The position numbers and the translations under genes are program-made. A stretch of DNA of 64,000 nucleotides from Gremmenia infestans. Taxonomy: Eukaryota > Ascomycota > Leotiomycetes > Helotiales > Hamatocanthoscyphaceae. The notes beneath the pieces are model-generated. The model was not told the origin of the DNA. It saw only the letters and a program-made list of their open reading frames with translations, and ran no database searches. Shown here piece by piece: positions 22,647 through 34,649 of this stretch; position 1 is the first letter of the stretch; each line of letters opens with the position of its first letter. The stretch spans positions 744,001 through 808,000 of the forward strand of contig JAFEVB010000022.1 of the NCBI GenBank assembly GCA_032629725.1, read 5' to 3'.

Positions 22647-25600
22647 ATGGCTTACAAGCGCCGCAGGCTAGGTTTCGGTCTTGGTCCTGGGTCTGGTCCT
22701 GGGTCTGGTTCTGCCTCCCAAACCCCCGTATCCTCACGCCCTCAAACGTTCTCTCGGATGAGCTCTGTTCCTCGAAACATTGTGCCATCACAATCGACCA
22801 CTTCTCTTCCACCAAATCCCAATCAAGAAAGGCTGTCATTGCCCTCGTCTTCCCGGGCTGGACTGTCTCTATCTCGAGCTCCAGATTCTCCTCGAGCTGC
22901 ATGTGAAGAAACGGACGCCGAGATCCAGCAACGAGAGGATGCCGACTCCATGAACGAAGTCATTATGGCCATCGATATGAAAGGCGGTACCATCGGATGC
23001 TCTTACTATATCGCTAGAGAGGAGAAGTTGTGCATGATGCAAGACATCAAGTATGGTGGCCTAGATGTCGTCGATACCCTAAAGCTCCATGCCCAGCCTA
23101 CACGAATTCTAATCAGCACTCGCTCTGAGGAGAAGTTAGAAGAGCATCTTAGCAAGGATTCACGTGGAATAGATCGTGGAGATGAAGCAAGTGTGCTTTC
23201 CGAAACCCAATCATTCCTCTTCTCAGCTGATACATTGTGGTTTAGACGATGTGTTTGGCTCGTACGTCCTTGATTCCCAGCAATCTATCGACTTCAAGTT
23301 TGATTCGGCAAAGAATAAACTTGTGAACCTCGGATTGGGCGTAGACGAGACTCCCAAAATTGTCTTCGCAGTCCCGGGAGATGACATGACAGGAGGAGAG
23401 GCTATTCGTGGAGAGCATGGCGGCACCGGACACCAAGGGCGGCTTATGAGACTTGCAGGATGGATAGATCTTGATAGTTGTCTTACGGTATATCTCAATG
23501 CCCAATGATATTCCACAGTACTAATGAATCATTCAGGTCGGCTGCGCTGGCGCTTTATTGAGTTATATATCCCGAAGAAAGAATATTGATTACCTGCCAA
23601 ATGATGAAGCGGCATTGGTGGCCTTCCGAATTCGTACGGTTGAAATGTTTACCCTTTCCGACCAGATGTTCATCAACGCCGATACCCTGGCATCTCTTCA
23701 GATCATACAGTCAGAAAATCATCCAAACTCGCACAAGTCCTCATCCGGAGCGAAAGAGAGCTTGTCTGTATTTGGACTCTTCGTTCATCTCGCCCATACC
23801 CCACAAGGCAGGCAGAGGCTCCGGCAGATATTCATGCGGCCAAGTATGAGTTTGACAGTGATTGAAGAGCGGCTGGATACACTCAAAATTCTTCTCCGAC
23901 CAGAAAATTCACCTTCGCTGGAAAACATCAGCAGGAGTTTGAAGCATATCAAAGACATTAGATCAGTGGTGATCCATCTGCAGAAAGGTATCAATGATAT
24001 GGGAAAAGGTAATAGTATATTCAGAGGTGTTTGGGCTAATATCCGGAACTTCACCTTTCACACCTTGAAGATCCTAGAGACCATCCGTGAAATATACGAT
24101 GGCCGTTCGCTGGCTATCTCAAACAAGGTTCATTATGAAACCCAATTCGTTAAGGATTAAGCTGACCGTGTTGCTAGCTCCTCGCGGTGATTCAACCTCT
24201 GAAGATCCAAGATATCGGCCAGATGATCACTGAAATTGTTGATTTTGAACGATCAGCAGAACAGCATCGAGCAGCAGTCTTGCAAGGAGTCGATGCGGAA
24301 CTAGACAATCTTAAAAAAACGTATGATGGCTTAGACAGCCTCCTCACCGAAGCCGCTAGACATCTTTCGAACGACGTCCCAGAGTGGGCCGCCCAGTATG
24401 TTGAAAACTGTATATTCTTTCCACAACTCGGCTTTCTCACAGTCGTTTCTCTTGATGCGGAAACTGGCAGAGGAAAATATGAGGGCGAAGGAATGGAAAA
24501 CGACGTATGGGCCAAAATTTTCAGCACGAATGATATGGGGTACTACAAGAACGCCCGAATGAAGGAGATGGATACATATTTTGGTGATTTGTACGGTATG
24601 ATCTGTGGTATGTTTACAATTTCTTGATGCATAGTTCATCTACTGAGTTTGCTGTAGACAAGGAAATCGAAATTGTTCATAGATTGGCTGTCAAGGTCCT
24701 AGAACATCAGAACCTACTCGTCTCAGCTTCAGACCTGTTAGGAGAACTTGATAGCCTTGTTGCCCTGGCCTCGGGAGCCCGCAAATACAATTACAGCCCA
24801 CCACGCATGACGAGCGCCAATGTAATCCAGATTGAGGGTGGTCGCCATCCACTGCAGGAATTGACCGTCCCAGCATATATTGCAAACGACTGTCTTCTTT
24901 CAGGTGGAAATGGTGATGAAGAAGGTCTCGAAGGCCAAATGCTGCCATCACATCGGCGTTCGGCCAGCGTCCAGGGCGATGTGGAAGTCCCAAGCATGCT
25001 CATCATGACGGGCCCAAATTATTCGGGCAAGTCGGTGTATCTGAAGCAGAATGCCTTAATCGTTTATATGGCGCATATTGGGAGCTTTGTGCCGGCTGAA
25101 CGAGCAACGATCGGATTGACAGACAAAATTTTGACTAGAATTGCAACCCGGGAGAGCGTCTCGAAGAACCAGAGCGCCTTCATGGTTGATCTTCAACAGA
25201 TAGCCCTGGCCACAACACTTGCAACACACCGAAGTCTCGTAGTCATCGACGAATTTGGCAAAGGCACCAACTCCCATGATGGTGCGGGGCTTTCGTGCGG
25301 CATCTTAGAATTCTTTCTCGCTCTACAACATCATCGGCCAAAGGTACTAGCCGCAACTCACTTCCACGAAATCTTCGAAAATGGATTTCTTGAGGAAAAA
25401 CCTGAGCTGTCGTTTGCTCACATGGAGATTCGTGTGGACTCTGATGCAGAACTGGTGGAGGATCAAATCACATATTTGTACAATTGTGTGGCAGGCCGCA
25501 GCAATTCGAGTTTCGGTACTTGTTGTGCCGCAATGAATGGCATCGATTTAGCAATAGTTGAGAGGGCCGATGAGCTCATCCTTCTAGCAGCGAGAGGTGA

Positions 25601-25778
25601 GGATCTAGTTACTGTCTGCTCAAAACTCCCGTGCAATGAAGCGAAAGATCTGGAGGACGCGGAACAGATAGGAAGACAATTCCTCGAGCAAGATTTCCCT
25701 AAGCCAAACAGCAAGGATTACTCAGAACTCGACGTTCGAACTGCTTTGCAAAACATCCTCGCAGTTGGTTCGACATGA
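22647..25778 (+). CDS. MSH5: Meiotic MutS homologue Msh5
   Basis: Partner of Msh4 in the MutS-gamma clamp that stabilises crossover intermediates in meiosis; not a mismatch-repair factor. Exons are 22647..23190, 23246..23487, 23537..24127, 24178..24607 and 24658..25778, giving 975 residues. A Ser/Pro-rich N-terminal tail (about 1-100, starting with a Gly-Pro-Ser repeat) is followed by the connector domain (VIMAIDMKGGTIGCSYYI), HQGRLMRLAGWIDLDS, the core ISRRKNIDYL … FINADTLASLQII, and the ATPase: Walker A GPNYSGKS, SFVPAERATIGLTDKILTRI, Walker B region VIDEFGKGT, ATHFHEIF. The match to SGKSxYLKQ and IDEFGKGTN is specific to Msh5. No MutS domain I is seen, as expected for Msh4/Msh5. All five exons join in phase; the gene looks intact, so meiosis is probably retained. 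Confidence 0.94.
22683..22712 (+). repeat. 12-bp coding tandem repeat in MSH5
   Basis: Two full units of GGTCCTGGGTCT plus half a unit encode Gly-Pro-Gly-Ser repeats in the disordered N-terminal tail. Such a repeat can change length by slippage without breaking the frame. Confidence 0.7.
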
Positions 25779-27228
25779 ATTACACGACATCCGTTGATTA
25801 CCCGTTCAACGGGTCTCGCTTTTGCTTCGAATCTGACCTGGTATACTGAAAACTGATCACGTGTTACCGAAGCTTCTTGACCTTGTCTTGGCAATTCTCG
25901 AATTACTGGTAGAGGCATGAGGCGGTTAGCTCAAGTGCGGGATAATGCAGCTTTTTAAGCCTCATATCCGACTTTCTGCTTCATTTGTACATGGGACGAT
26001 GCATCCTTGACATTTGTGATACTCAGTCTCGGTGTTTTAGTAAGCTCCCCACCGAAATCGCTTACGTTGGTTTCTACAGAGCTTTGTGAATCCTCATACG
26101 ACAACATCAAGCCTGTCGAGTCGAGAACGTGTACGGAGTACATCTCTAACATCCAAAATGAAGATCATGTTTAACAAACAAAGCTAAAAATGTCCTTCCG
26201 CCAATTTCTTTCACGCCACAACCGCGGATGCCAAGTGTCGAACGCGAGATGTTACAGGGTGAAGTTTGAGCCCAGTGCCGGAAGTGGGCGGCTGGGATTA
26301 CCCCCGTGCCTCCAAGTGGGCTGCGCTTTCTCTGGGGAACAACCCCGACATCACTTCAAGGCAAGGCCACCTTTGTAGGACCACAGCTAGACCACAATAG
26401 CGGACCAAGTGCGAGTGATGAAAATGATTTATCAAGTGTATGGACTCCATTTGCACCCCAGGTATATCAGTAATATCCTTTAATTAATGCGATTGTGTCT
26501 TTTTAGTGTGTAGTCCGTATTCTTGATAGCTATCATCGTCACTGTACTAGAGAAACTGAAGAAACAACATTTGTTCCACTTTGCGACCTCTGAATACCAT
26601 TTCCTCTTCCCCTATTCGCTAGCCTTATTCTCCTGTCCATGGATCCTTGCGACTCAGACAGATGAGACTGAATGACGTGGAGCCTAGAAGCAGATCGTGT
26701 GGGTGCTTGAGGTGGCACAAATTAAGCGGCTCTGTGCATATATGTCACTGTTTCAATAATTTGTGGGTTTCCTTTCCATCTCAACTCACGTCTATTGGAA
26801 GACCGAGCTGATGCTAATTATAGCTGCAAATGCTTTCTTATCACTTCCTTGTCACGTTGTCACGAGCAGGCATTATTCCCGTGCTGGAGTCCCTACTGCC
26901 GCGGATCACTTGCGCGGTGAAGCCAAGAATAACCTGCAACTCGATGATCGCTCAAAGGTCAAGTAATGTGGGTTTGAGGTTTTGCTTAGAGTCTCAACAT
27001 GGATCACCATCACTGCAAGAATCGCCGACGTGCAAAGACTTTTGTGGAGACGAACCAAAGATCGGGTGGACACAATCTGGATTATAAGTACCAGCTTTGT
27101 AACTTCCTTTCTATCAGCATTCAAACATCTTCATTAATCATCTCACTTCAACAACAAACAATTCAACAACTCAAAGCCATCTCATCAATCCATCTTTCCA
27201 ACCACCAAACAATAATCAAACCTTCAAT
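25779..27228. other. Intergenic region, no supported gene
   Basis: About 1.45 kb between MSH5 and the small GPI protein gene. A box-A-like sequence near 25921-25945 has no matching T-arm. The A/C-rich segment at about 27130-27228, full of CAACA and CATC runs, looks like the 5' leader of the next gene. Confidence 0.45.
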
Positions 27229-27677
27229 ATGCAATACTCAAGCCTTCTCATCGTCGCTCTCACTGCCGCCGCCGTCTCTGCACAATCATCAGAGGTAAGC
27301 TTCTACAAGTCTCGAAGGCTTCTAGAACTTTGGCTAACATGTTACACTAGTCTTCTTCCGCATCAAAGACCAAGGCGAGCAAGTCAAGCGCAACTGGCGC
27401 CGTAGCGGCCGATGCCTCCGCGACTGGAAAGGTCAGCGGAGGTGCATCAAACTCCACCAAGTCAGGAAAGGCAGGAGCCTCGGGCGCCGTGGCGACAGCA
27501 TCTGGCAAGGCAAGCAGTGGAAACTCGACAAAAGCTTCAGGGAAGGCCTCTGGCTCAGCCTCATCATCTTCGACCCCAGCGAAGGCAACAACTGCTGGTG
27601 CTCCATCATTGTTGGCTCAAGGCGGGGGAATGGTCACAATTGCAGGTCTCGGTGTTGCATTTGCTGTCTTCATGTAA
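27229..27677 (+). CDS. Small Ser/Lys/Ala-rich GPI-anchored surface protein
   Basis: Exons are 27229..27294 and 27351..27677 with a 56-nt intron; 130 residues. Seen: signal peptide MQYSSLLIVALTAAAVSA with a predicted cut after the Ala; a low-complexity body of Ser, Lys, Thr, Gly and Ala (KTKASKSS, SGKASSGNSTKASGKASGSA); then a small-residue region and a hydrophobic tail (MVTIAGLGVAFAVFM) without basic residues, the layout of a GPI signal. No enzymatic or structural domain is present and there are no cysteines in the mature part. The long A/C-rich leader suggests strong expression. Function unknown; a wall or surface role is inferred from the layout only. Confidence 0.75.
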
Positions 27678-29136
27678 AGGCATGCCTTGGATATGACGAC
27701 TGGACTGACATGGATGGATTCGGGCATTGGGTGGCGATTGGTGTGTATAGATTTCGGGTTATTACCTAAGGTGTTCACGTAGTTGGTGTGGAGCAGGTCT
27801 CTTGCATTCGAGGGTGGCACATATATATATATTAAAAGCATCGAACCGGCGTACAAACGATATTATAGTTAAGAGTTTAAAAGATACCATTCCTTTTCAT
27901 ACCATCCCACTCGGGTTGACTGTCGGGTTTTCATTGCGTCTCCTGTGAACTCTTGGAATGACTGATATAGGCCGAGGATTATATCAGATATTCTTTTGTA
28001 CCAGATGCAAATGCATGTTCTAGAACCCAACTGCTTCATAGTCACATGACAAACCCTCTTCCTAGATAATGCAATGAGGCTGGAGTGCATAATTGGGTGG
28101 TTACTTGCGAGGCGGGACAATCCCAACATGAAGCATCTCTGATTCAGATGGGCCAACCACAAGTAAGAAGGCCAACTATGCATAAACTCGGTAACGAAAA
28201 GCAGGGAACGCTCCATATTTGTCCTCGGCATTACTCGTAATTTCTTTTAATAAAACATGTTCCCTGCGACAGGTATTATTTGAATTTTTTCCTGAACAAT
28301 GCCTTTTGCTTGGTAATAATGCTAAGTACCTATGTAGTTAAGGTATTGTATCTCCGAGATCTATACACTAAAGTTGAGACTAACATAATGCCGTTACGCC
28401 GGGGCTATCTGACGAGAATGATCTGCAGCCCTAATGAGTAATGTACTGTACTGTATGGCATTCATGCTTGCTCACTCATGCACTCACTCATGCACTCACT
28501 CATGCACTCACTCATGCACTCACTCATGCACTCACTCATCAACCCCACCCTCCCCTCTTAGTCTTGACACCTCCAGACATTAATTAGTTGCTGCCTTATC
28601 GTCATCAAAGGAAGCCAGCGGACACTTGAACTCGACCCGTCGAGAAGATGCTTACCAAGCCGTGATTCAGAGAGCCAAAAGCATCATCTACCCATATATC
28701 AAATGTCATGAAAAGAACCGACAGAAAAGAGAGTGCGCAGAGAGAGATATTGATTCAAGAGTTTGAATTGCATCCACACTCCCGCAATCTTTAATGGAGG
28801 ATCATTCGCACCGCAGCCGCAATGGAAGGCACGCAGTCTACTGTACCGTCGGGAGCTAACAGAGTTTCCACCGGAGCAAACACGCAGACTGAAAATGTAT
28901 TTGTAAAAAATCTGATTCGCTCGATTTATAATCTCAACAACACCAAGGTGGATCTTTCCCGGCCTTAAGGTACCGAAGTCTTTGGTTAAGTCATTCATTC
29001 ATCTTTAGCTGTTGCGCTAAGTTGCGGCAAGGTCTGCACCTCATAAGTAGAGGACGCGCTTCCCAATGTTGTTGTTTCTTGAGTGATCGTGATCTGATCC
29101 CTTCGATATTATATACTGTGCTTTTGTACCGTCAAT
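27678..29136. other. Intergenic region with a 12-bp minisatellite
   Basis: About 1.46 kb between the small GPI protein gene and the ABC transporter. A 120-codon frame on the minus strand (27869..28231) has no recognisable product. The only clear structure is the tandem repeat at 28471..28539. Confidence 0.45.
28471..28539. repeat. 12-bp tandem repeat (CACTCACTCATG)
   Basis: About five and a half near-perfect copies of a 12-bp unit, itself built from 4-bp CACT and CATG steps, lie 600 bp upstream of the ABC transporter. Noncoding; expected to vary in copy number between strains. Confidence 0.85.
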
Positions 29137-32100
29137 ATGTTTTACACGCAGTCAAATCGGATGTTCACAGAAAATGCAGAGGGCCGTGAAGGCACTCGCG
29201 TTCCTCTGCATAATACTGACAACCCTAGCGAGCGTTCACAGAATCCTGAGGAAGCTAATTCTTCGGATTCCGACGTCAATAATGATGGGACGTGGGGAGA
29301 GCGTGATGTTGGTGGGCCGGTCAATTTCCGAAACGCTATGCTAGATTATGAAGATATGAGAAGAGAATTGACCAGCCTATCCAAAACTCGCACTGGAAAG
29401 AGTGGAAAGAGCGGGAAGAGTGGCAAAAGCGATCGGAAACGGTCATTTGGATTGAACAGGGGCTTTACGAACCGATCCCATCAGACAAATGCCCAATTTG
29501 AACCAGAGCGGGATGCCGCAGATGAAGTTCAAGAAAGCGATGAGGATGACGACGAAGAAGAAGATGATTTTGAGTTGCGGGATTTCCTCAAGGACGGCCA
29601 TTTTGAGAAGCGACAAGAGGGCAGGTCTGCGAAGAAAGTTGGGGTACTCTACAAGAATCTTACCGTTCAAGGAGTTGGTGCAACTTCAACATTCGTCAAG
29701 ACACTACCCAGTGCTGTCATCGGTGTAAGAGATCTAGGACCATCCAAAATGTCTCAGAGAAGCTGATTATTTATGTAGACTTTTGGCCCCGACTTGTACA
29801 ATCTCCTTTCCCGGTGTATTCCTTTTCTACCCATACCTGGAGCTTCCGGTGGAAAGAGAAACTTAATCCATGATTTTACAGGTGTTGTTCGTGACGGAGA
29901 GATGCTACTAGTTCTTGGAAGACCAGGAAGTGGATGCAGTACTTTCTTGAAAGCTGTTGCTAACAAGAGGGGGGCATTCGCCGGTGTTGATGGTGAAGTT
30001 TCTTATGGCGGTATCCCTGCAGATGAACAGAGAAAAAGTTACAGGGGAGAGGTCAATTATAACGAGGAAGATGACCAACATTTTCCTACTCTCACTGTGG
30101 AACAGACTCTCGACTTTTCTCTGTTGAACAAGACTAGGAAATATGAGAAAGGTGATATCCCAATCATTATTGGAGCTTTGTTGAAGATGTTCGGGATATC
30201 TCACACGCGCTACACTCTAGTCGGAGATGTAAGTTCTCTACTCTGGTACTCCGAGATTAAGGTGTCTAACATCTATTCAGGCTTTCGTTCGAGGATATCT
30301 CGGGAGGTGAGCGCAAACGTGTGTCGATTGCTGAAACGCTTGCCACGAAGTCCACAGTTGTAGCATGGGACAACTCGACTCGTGGGCTCGACGCATCCAC
30401 AGCTCTTGACTATGCAAAATCGCTCAGAGTTATGACCGATGTTAGCAACAGGACCACCCTTGTCACACTCTACCAAGCTGGGGAGGGTATATACAAGGTC
30501 ATGGACAAGGTATTGGTCATAGACGGGGGCCGAATGATGTACTCAGGTAAATCCACGCACACCAGCGTAACTTTACAATCTCTAAAATGAATTATAGGCC
30601 CAGCAGGGGAAGCCAAGAAGTATTTCCATGATCTTGGTTACCATTGCCCTGAAAGACAAACAACTGCAGATTTCTTGACGGCCTGCACAGACCCTACTGA
30701 GCGACGATTCCGTGACGACTTCGAGGGGCCTATTCCAAAGGGACCTGTTGAACTAGAGCAGGCTTTCCGTGAAAGTGATGCTTACAAACGCCTTCTCCAG
30801 GATGTCGAGTCCTATGAGAAGATGCTGAAGGAAACCGACCATGCAGATGCCCGCGAATTTAAGCAGTCCGTGAAGGAAAGCAAGTCAAAGACGGTGTCAA
30901 ACCGATCCAGCTATACCGTCTCCTTTTTTCGCCAAGTTCTGGCTTGCACGAAGCGTGAATTCTGGCTGACATGGGGAGATAAAACCACTCTTTACACGAA
31001 GTTCTTCATCATCATCTCTAACGGTCTAATCGTTGGCTCTTTATTCTATGGTCAAACCACAGATACTGAAGGCTCGTTTACGCGAGGTGGCACTCTTTTC
31101 TTCTCGATTCTCTTCCTCGGCTGGCTACAATTGTCCGAATTGATGAAAGCTGTCTCTGGACGGACGATCATCTCAAGGCACAATGACTATGCTTTCTATC
31201 GACCATCCGCTGTTGTCATCGCGAGAGTTCTTCAGGACTTCCCCTTAATTTTGGCTCAGGTCATTCCATTCGCCATCATCATGTATTTCATAACGGGGCT
31301 CGATGTTGATGCCAGCAAATTTTTTATTTATTTTTTATTTATCTATACAACGACAATTTGTATTACTGCATTATACCGCATGTTTGCAGCACTATCACCA
31401 GCCATCGATGACGCCGTTCGTTTTTCTGGAGTTGGGCTGAACCTTATGATGTAAGATTCAAAGCCTGCGCTGGTGTGATGATCTGCTGACTTGTAACCTC
31501 AATAGCGTCTACACTGGATATGTAATTGCAAAGCCTCAATTACTAAGCGAGTATATCTGGTTCGGTTGGATTTATTATATCAATCCTCTTTCTTATAGTT
31601 TCGAAGCTGTCTTGTCAAACGAGTTTTACAACAAGGTCCTGGCTTGTGCGCCCTCTCAGACCGTACCGCGCGGTCCTGGGTTCGACAATCCGGCCTATCA
31701 GGGTTGTGCGTTTACCGGTGCTCAAATTGGATCTCTGAATATCCCTGGTTCGACGTATTTGAATAGTGGCTTTGAATATTCTCGAGGCCATCTCTGGAGA
31801 AACTTTGGTGTTAGTGAGTTAAAGTGCATGCTCATGCCCAAAACTAGGGCGAACTAACTGCATCTTAGTCATTGCCTTTGCCGTTCTCTACATCCTGATT
31901 ACAGCAGTTGCTACCGAACTCTTCGATTTCACGTCTGGAGGCGGTGGTGCTCTTGAATATAAGAGATCAAAAGCCGCCAAGCAAAAGGTCAAAGCTGCAT
32001 TAGCTCCTACTGACATCGAAAAGGGGCCTCGAGAACCTTCTAGTAGATCATCTTCGAACCGGACCTTGGATGGGGCTACCGAGGACGAAGCCTTGCAGGA

Positions 32101-34390
32101 GATTTCAGGGTCTGATAGTGTTTTTACATGGCAAAATGTTGAGTACACTGTTGCTTATATGGGCGGCGAACGAAAATTGTTGAATAAAGTCAATGGCTAT
32201 GCTAAGCCGGGTGTCAGTATGTATTACCTTCATCTGTTCCCTATTCCAATTGGATGTCCCCCCAATGTTGAGTTTACTGCGCCGCTCGACAGCGGAGAAC
32301 CCAATTCGATCACGAATGAAGCAGAGAAAATGCTAATTTACATAGTGGTCGCACTCGTGGGTGCATCTGGAGCTGGGAAGACAACCCTTCTGAACACGCT
32401 CTCCCAGCGACAGAAGACAGGCGTTGTTTCCGGTGACATGCTTGTGGACGGTCGTCCGCTCGGCACCGAATTTCAAAGAGGCACTGGTTTCTGCGAGCAG
32501 ATGGATCTTCATGATGGCACAGCAACAATTCGAGAGGCCCTCGAGTTTTCTGCGATTCTCCGACAAGATCGTAGTGTTTCGAGGGCGGACAAGATTGCCT
32601 ACGTCGATAAGATCATTGACCTCTTGGAGCTTGGCGATATGCAAGATGCCCTAGTAAGGTAAGTCAACCGGAGAACTCAATACCCTATTGGAATTATACT
32701 GACATCTTGTAGATGTCTAGGAGTTGAGCAAAGAAAAAGGGTTACTATTGGCGTTGAGCTTGCAGCAAAGCCTAATCTGTTACTCTTTCTGGACGAGCCT
32801 ACTTCTGGACTTGATTCACAAAGTGCTTATTCGATCATTTACTTCTTGAAGAAACTGGCACATGCTGGTCAGGCGATTGTTTGTACAATCCATCAGCCAT
32901 CGTCGGTTTTGATCCAGCAATTTGACATGATACTTGCTTTGAACCCTGGTGGCAATACTTTCTACTTCGGTCCAGTTGGAGAAAACGGATCATCTGTCAT
33001 CAAATACTTTGCCGAACGTGGGGTCCAGTGTCCACCCAATAAGAATGTCGCAGAATTCATTCTCGAAACAGCAGCTAAGGGTGGCAAGCGTGCAGATGGA
33101 AAGAAACTGAACTGGAACGATGAATGGGTTCGCTCCAAAGAGGCCAAGCAAGTTCAAGATGAGATCAAACGTATCAATGAAGAACGCAGCAAGATCGTAC
33201 CTCCTGTCACTACTGATCAGCACGAGTTTGCGTCGCCCGTCACTTTACAGACCGTGGAGCTTACGAAGCGTTTGTTCACGCAATACTGGAGAGACCCGTC
33301 TTACCTCTACGGCAAACTCTTCACTTCGGTCATTATCGGAATTTTCAACGGTTTTACTTTCTGGAAACTGGGATACAGCGTCGCCGATATGCAAGACCGC
33401 CTTTTCACCGCATTCTTGATTTTGCTTATCCCGCCAACCATCGTCAACGCTGTCGTGCCGAAATTCTACCAAAACCGAGCTCTTTGGGAAGCAAGAGAGC
33501 TTCCCTCCAGAATTTATGGATGGGTTGCATTCTGCACTGCTAATGTCGTTGCGGAAATTCCAATCGCAATTGTTGGAGCTACAATTTATTGGGCATTCTG
33601 GTACTGGCCCACTGGCCTTCCCACCGACTCGTCAACTGCCGGTTACGTTTACTTGATGACGGTGCTCTTTGTGAGTCTCAATGTTCAAGATCTATGCTAC
33701 TGAACCTAACAATCGTAGTTCTTCTTTCAAGCCAGTTGGGGTCAATGGATCTGCGCTTTTGCCCCATCCTTCACCGTCATCTCAAACGTCCTCCCCTTCT
33801 TCTTCGTCGTGTTCTCCCTCTTCAACGGAGTCATTCGTCCCTACGCCCAGCTTTCCGTATTTTGGAGATACTGGATGTATTATGTTAATCCATCAACTTA
33901 CTGGGTAAATTACCACCCCTAATTCTTTCCTTATATTGCCACTAACTATATATCAAAGATCGGAGGTGTCCTAGCCGCAACTCTAGACAACACCCCCGTC
34001 CAATGCGCCCCCCAAGAAGCAGCCTACTTCAACCCACCTCCCGGAATGACCTGCGGTACTTATGCGCAACCGTTCGTAGATGCGATTAAACAAGGACGTC
34101 TCATGAACCCAGGCGACTCAAGTAACTGTGGATACTGCCAATACGCTTCCGGCGTTGAATATCTACAGACCCTGAACATTGAGCCGAGAGACAAATGGAG
34201 GTACTTTGGTATCTTCTTAGCTTTCTGTATTTCGAACTGGGCGCTCGTCTATTTCTTCATCTATACTGTCAGGATCCGCGGGTGGAGTTTTGGGTTTGAG
34301 TATTTCTTCAATCTTGGTGGGAAGGGGCTTGGGGCTGTCAAGGGGTTGTTTAAGAGGAAGGGAAAGAAGGACATGAAGGCCGAGGCTTAG
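29137..34390 (+). CDS. PDR-type (ABC-G) multidrug transporter with an apparent single-base frame break in exon 3
   Basis: Full-length fungal pleiotropic drug resistance pump, (NBD-TMD) twice. Exons: 29137..29724, 29779..30228, 30281..30546, 30598..31450, 31506..31813, 31869..32216, 32346..32658, 32713..33670, 33719..33904, 33959..34390; about 1566 residues. NBD1 has the fungal-type Walker A GRPGSGCSTFLKA, signature ISGGERKRVS and Walker B VVAWDNSTRGLD; NBD2 has GASGAGKTTLLN, the degenerate signature VEQRKRVTIG and LLLFLDEPTSGLD. Six-span domains follow each, with a Cys-containing loop (…CGYCQYASGVEYL) before the last span. Odd: exon 3 is 266 nt but flanking phases need 265; AFVRG and ISGGERKR are in different frames around 30293..30299. 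Every other junction is consistent. Either a sequence error or an inactivated allele. Confidence 0.9.
29395..29430 (+). repeat. 9-bp coding tandem repeat in the ABC transporter N-terminus
   Basis: Four diverged 9-bp units encode Gly-Lys-Ser repeats (SGKSGKSGKSGKS) in the cytosolic N-terminal tail ahead of NBD1. It is a basic, possibly phosphorylatable linker. Confidence 0.75.
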
Positions 34391-34649
34391 ATGAGATTGA
34401 TGATTAATGGAGTCTAGGGAGTGCTGGAGATACAGGTCTAAGAAGGAAAAGTGGTGATTGAGTTTGGGTTTAGGAAGATATGATTCGCACAACATGAGTT
34501 TGGTTACTACAGCGTTGGTGTTTCAAGAGGGTAGATAGCTATAGATGGAAAAATATGCTTTGCATAGTACGTATGATTCCAAAATCGAATATAACTCGCA
34601 AGTAGATACAAAATATCATAAATCACACATAACTCGTCTCATCGTCACT

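Noticed and set aside
25921..25960. Box-A-like sequence resembling the D-arm of a tRNA
   Set aside because: No matching acceptor stem, anticodon stem or box B within tRNA distance.
27869..28231. 120-codon minus-strand frame
   Set aside because: Composition and lack of any motif suggest a chance frame; it starts in the 3' region of the small GPI protein gene.
28471..28539. CRISPR-like array
   Set aside because: Units are directly adjacent 12-mers without spacers in a eukaryotic genome; it is a minisatellite.
30281..30310. Alternative splice acceptor to repair the ABC transporter frame
   Set aside because: No AG at the required phase within reach, and the conserved AFVRG segment would be lost; an extra base is the simpler reading.
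27229..34390. Possible secondary-metabolite or resistance cluster around the ABC transporter
   Set aside because: No polyketide synthase, peptide synthetase, terpene cyclase, P450 or cluster regulator is present; neighbours are a GPI protein and a phosphatase.
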